Assembly (NCBI GenBank): GCA_017452565.1
Contig: JAFTMF010000113.1
Location: 1-5,635, forward strand
DNA length: 5,635 nucleotides
Origin: Clostridia bacterium
GTDB lineage: Bacteria > Bacillota > Clostridia > Oscillospirales > CAG-272
Direction: 5' to 3'
This document shows positions 5,364-5,635 of this stretch, one piece after another; within the stretch, counting starts at the first letter, position 1; every line of letters starts with the position of its first letter. The position numbers and the translations under genes were made by a program. Under the pieces are notes generated by a model. The model ran no database searches and was not told the DNA's origin. It was given only the letters and a program-made list of their open reading frames with translations.

Positions 5364-5394
5364 TTCATCAGTCCTTTTTAGAATAATTCATTAT

Positions 5395-5423
5395 AGTATA
5401 GCACAAATCCCACCGAGTTTCAA
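5395..5423 (-). promoter_or_regulatory. argS promoter with extended -10
   Basis: On the - strand TTGAAA (5423-5418) and TATACT (5400-5395) are separated by exactly 17 bases, and a TG dinucleotide one base before the -10 makes it an extended -10. Start of transcription is expected near 5388, giving a leader of about 25 bases. That leaves no room for a T-box, which regulates many aminoacyl-tRNA synthetase genes in Firmicutes. Confidence 0.7.
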
Positions 5424-5516
5424 GTGGTTTTGAGAAAAAAAGAGCGGAAAAGTCGGCGGCTTTGCAAGAAACATTGTTTATTCAAAAGATTTCGTCCACC
5501 TTTTTCAAGAAGGGCT

Positions 5517-5541
5517 GGAGTTGCCTTAAAAAGGCAACTCC
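5517..5541. repeat. Perfect hairpin with AAA loop
   Basis: GGAGTTGCCTT at 5517-5527 pairs exactly with AAGGCAACTCC at 5531-5541 around AAA. No clear T-run follows on either strand, and no gene flanks it in the window on the right. It matches the style of the hairpins at 2585-2626. Confidence 0.6.
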
Positions 5542-5595
5542 CCAGTCTGTCGAAAAAGTCATAATAAAATAAGCGGTTTGTGATATTGCACAAAA

Positions 5596-5635
5596 GAGCC
5601 CTCCCCTCTGGGGAGGGTGGCTCGGACGAAGTCCG
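5596..5635. repeat. Two adjacent hairpins at the window edge
   Basis: CCCTCCCC at 5599-5606 pairs with GGGGAGGG at 5610-5617 around TCT, with GAG/CTC extending the stem after a short bulge. It is followed at once by CGGAC-GAA-GTCCG at 5623-5635. The repeat probably continues beyond the window. The rest of 5424-5595 shows no gene that I can support. Confidence 0.6.

Noticed and set aside
4218..5381. A 387-residue + strand frame opposite argS
   Set aside because: argS is unambiguous on the other strand with its motifs, start site and promoter. The long antisense frame follows from its GC-rich third codon positions.
5364..5635. A T-box or other riboswitch upstream of argS
   Set aside because: The promoter lies only about 30 bases from the start codon, and I saw no T-box core sequence upstream.

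Overview
The window looks like a chromosomal stretch from a Gram-positive, Clostridia-type bacterium, probably an Oscillospiraceae-like gut lineage. This is inferred from the strong AGGAG-type ribosome binding sites, the ArgRS and YebC sequences, and the many perfect GC-rich hairpins packed between genes. No rRNA or other taxonomic marker is present, so the placement is tentative.

Left half (1-2409, + strand): the 3' end of a small membrane protein gene (2-181), then a promoter overlapping its stop codon (170-198), then four small genes reading the same way (274-906, 950-1321, 1332-1829, 1890-2342), closed by a perfect hairpin terminator (2380-2409). All four products have membrane segments: a signal-peptide type I surface protein, a single-pass protein with a C-terminal domain, a two-TM protein with a YcxB-like C-terminal domain, and a protein with a soluble N-domain followed by two TMs. 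They look like one transcription unit, but I cannot assign a function to any of them.

Middle intergenic (2343-2659, 317 bases): no gene. It holds the operon terminator, a GTAGGGG...CCCCTAC repeat element with mutually exclusive hairpins, a second terminator-like hairpin and three hairpins in tandem, ending in the yebC terminator.

Right half (2626-5423, - strand): argS (5363 to 3654, complete arginyl-tRNA synthetase) with its own extended -10 promoter, then a 274-base gap, then yebC (3379 to 2660, YebC/TACO1 family). The gap carries a 19-bp perfect inverted repeat, a 9-bp direct repeat, terminator-like hairpins, and a possible 13-codon leader ORF containing three consecutive prolines. Both genes serve translation: ArgRS charges tRNA-Arg, and YebC-family proteins are reported to help ribosomes through proline-rich stalls. 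The right edge (5424-5635) is intergenic and contains further hairpins of the same style.

The most interesting points are the uncharacterised four-gene membrane cluster, the recurrence of perfect hairpins with three-base loops across separate intergenic regions, and the speculative PPP leader ORF ahead of yebC.
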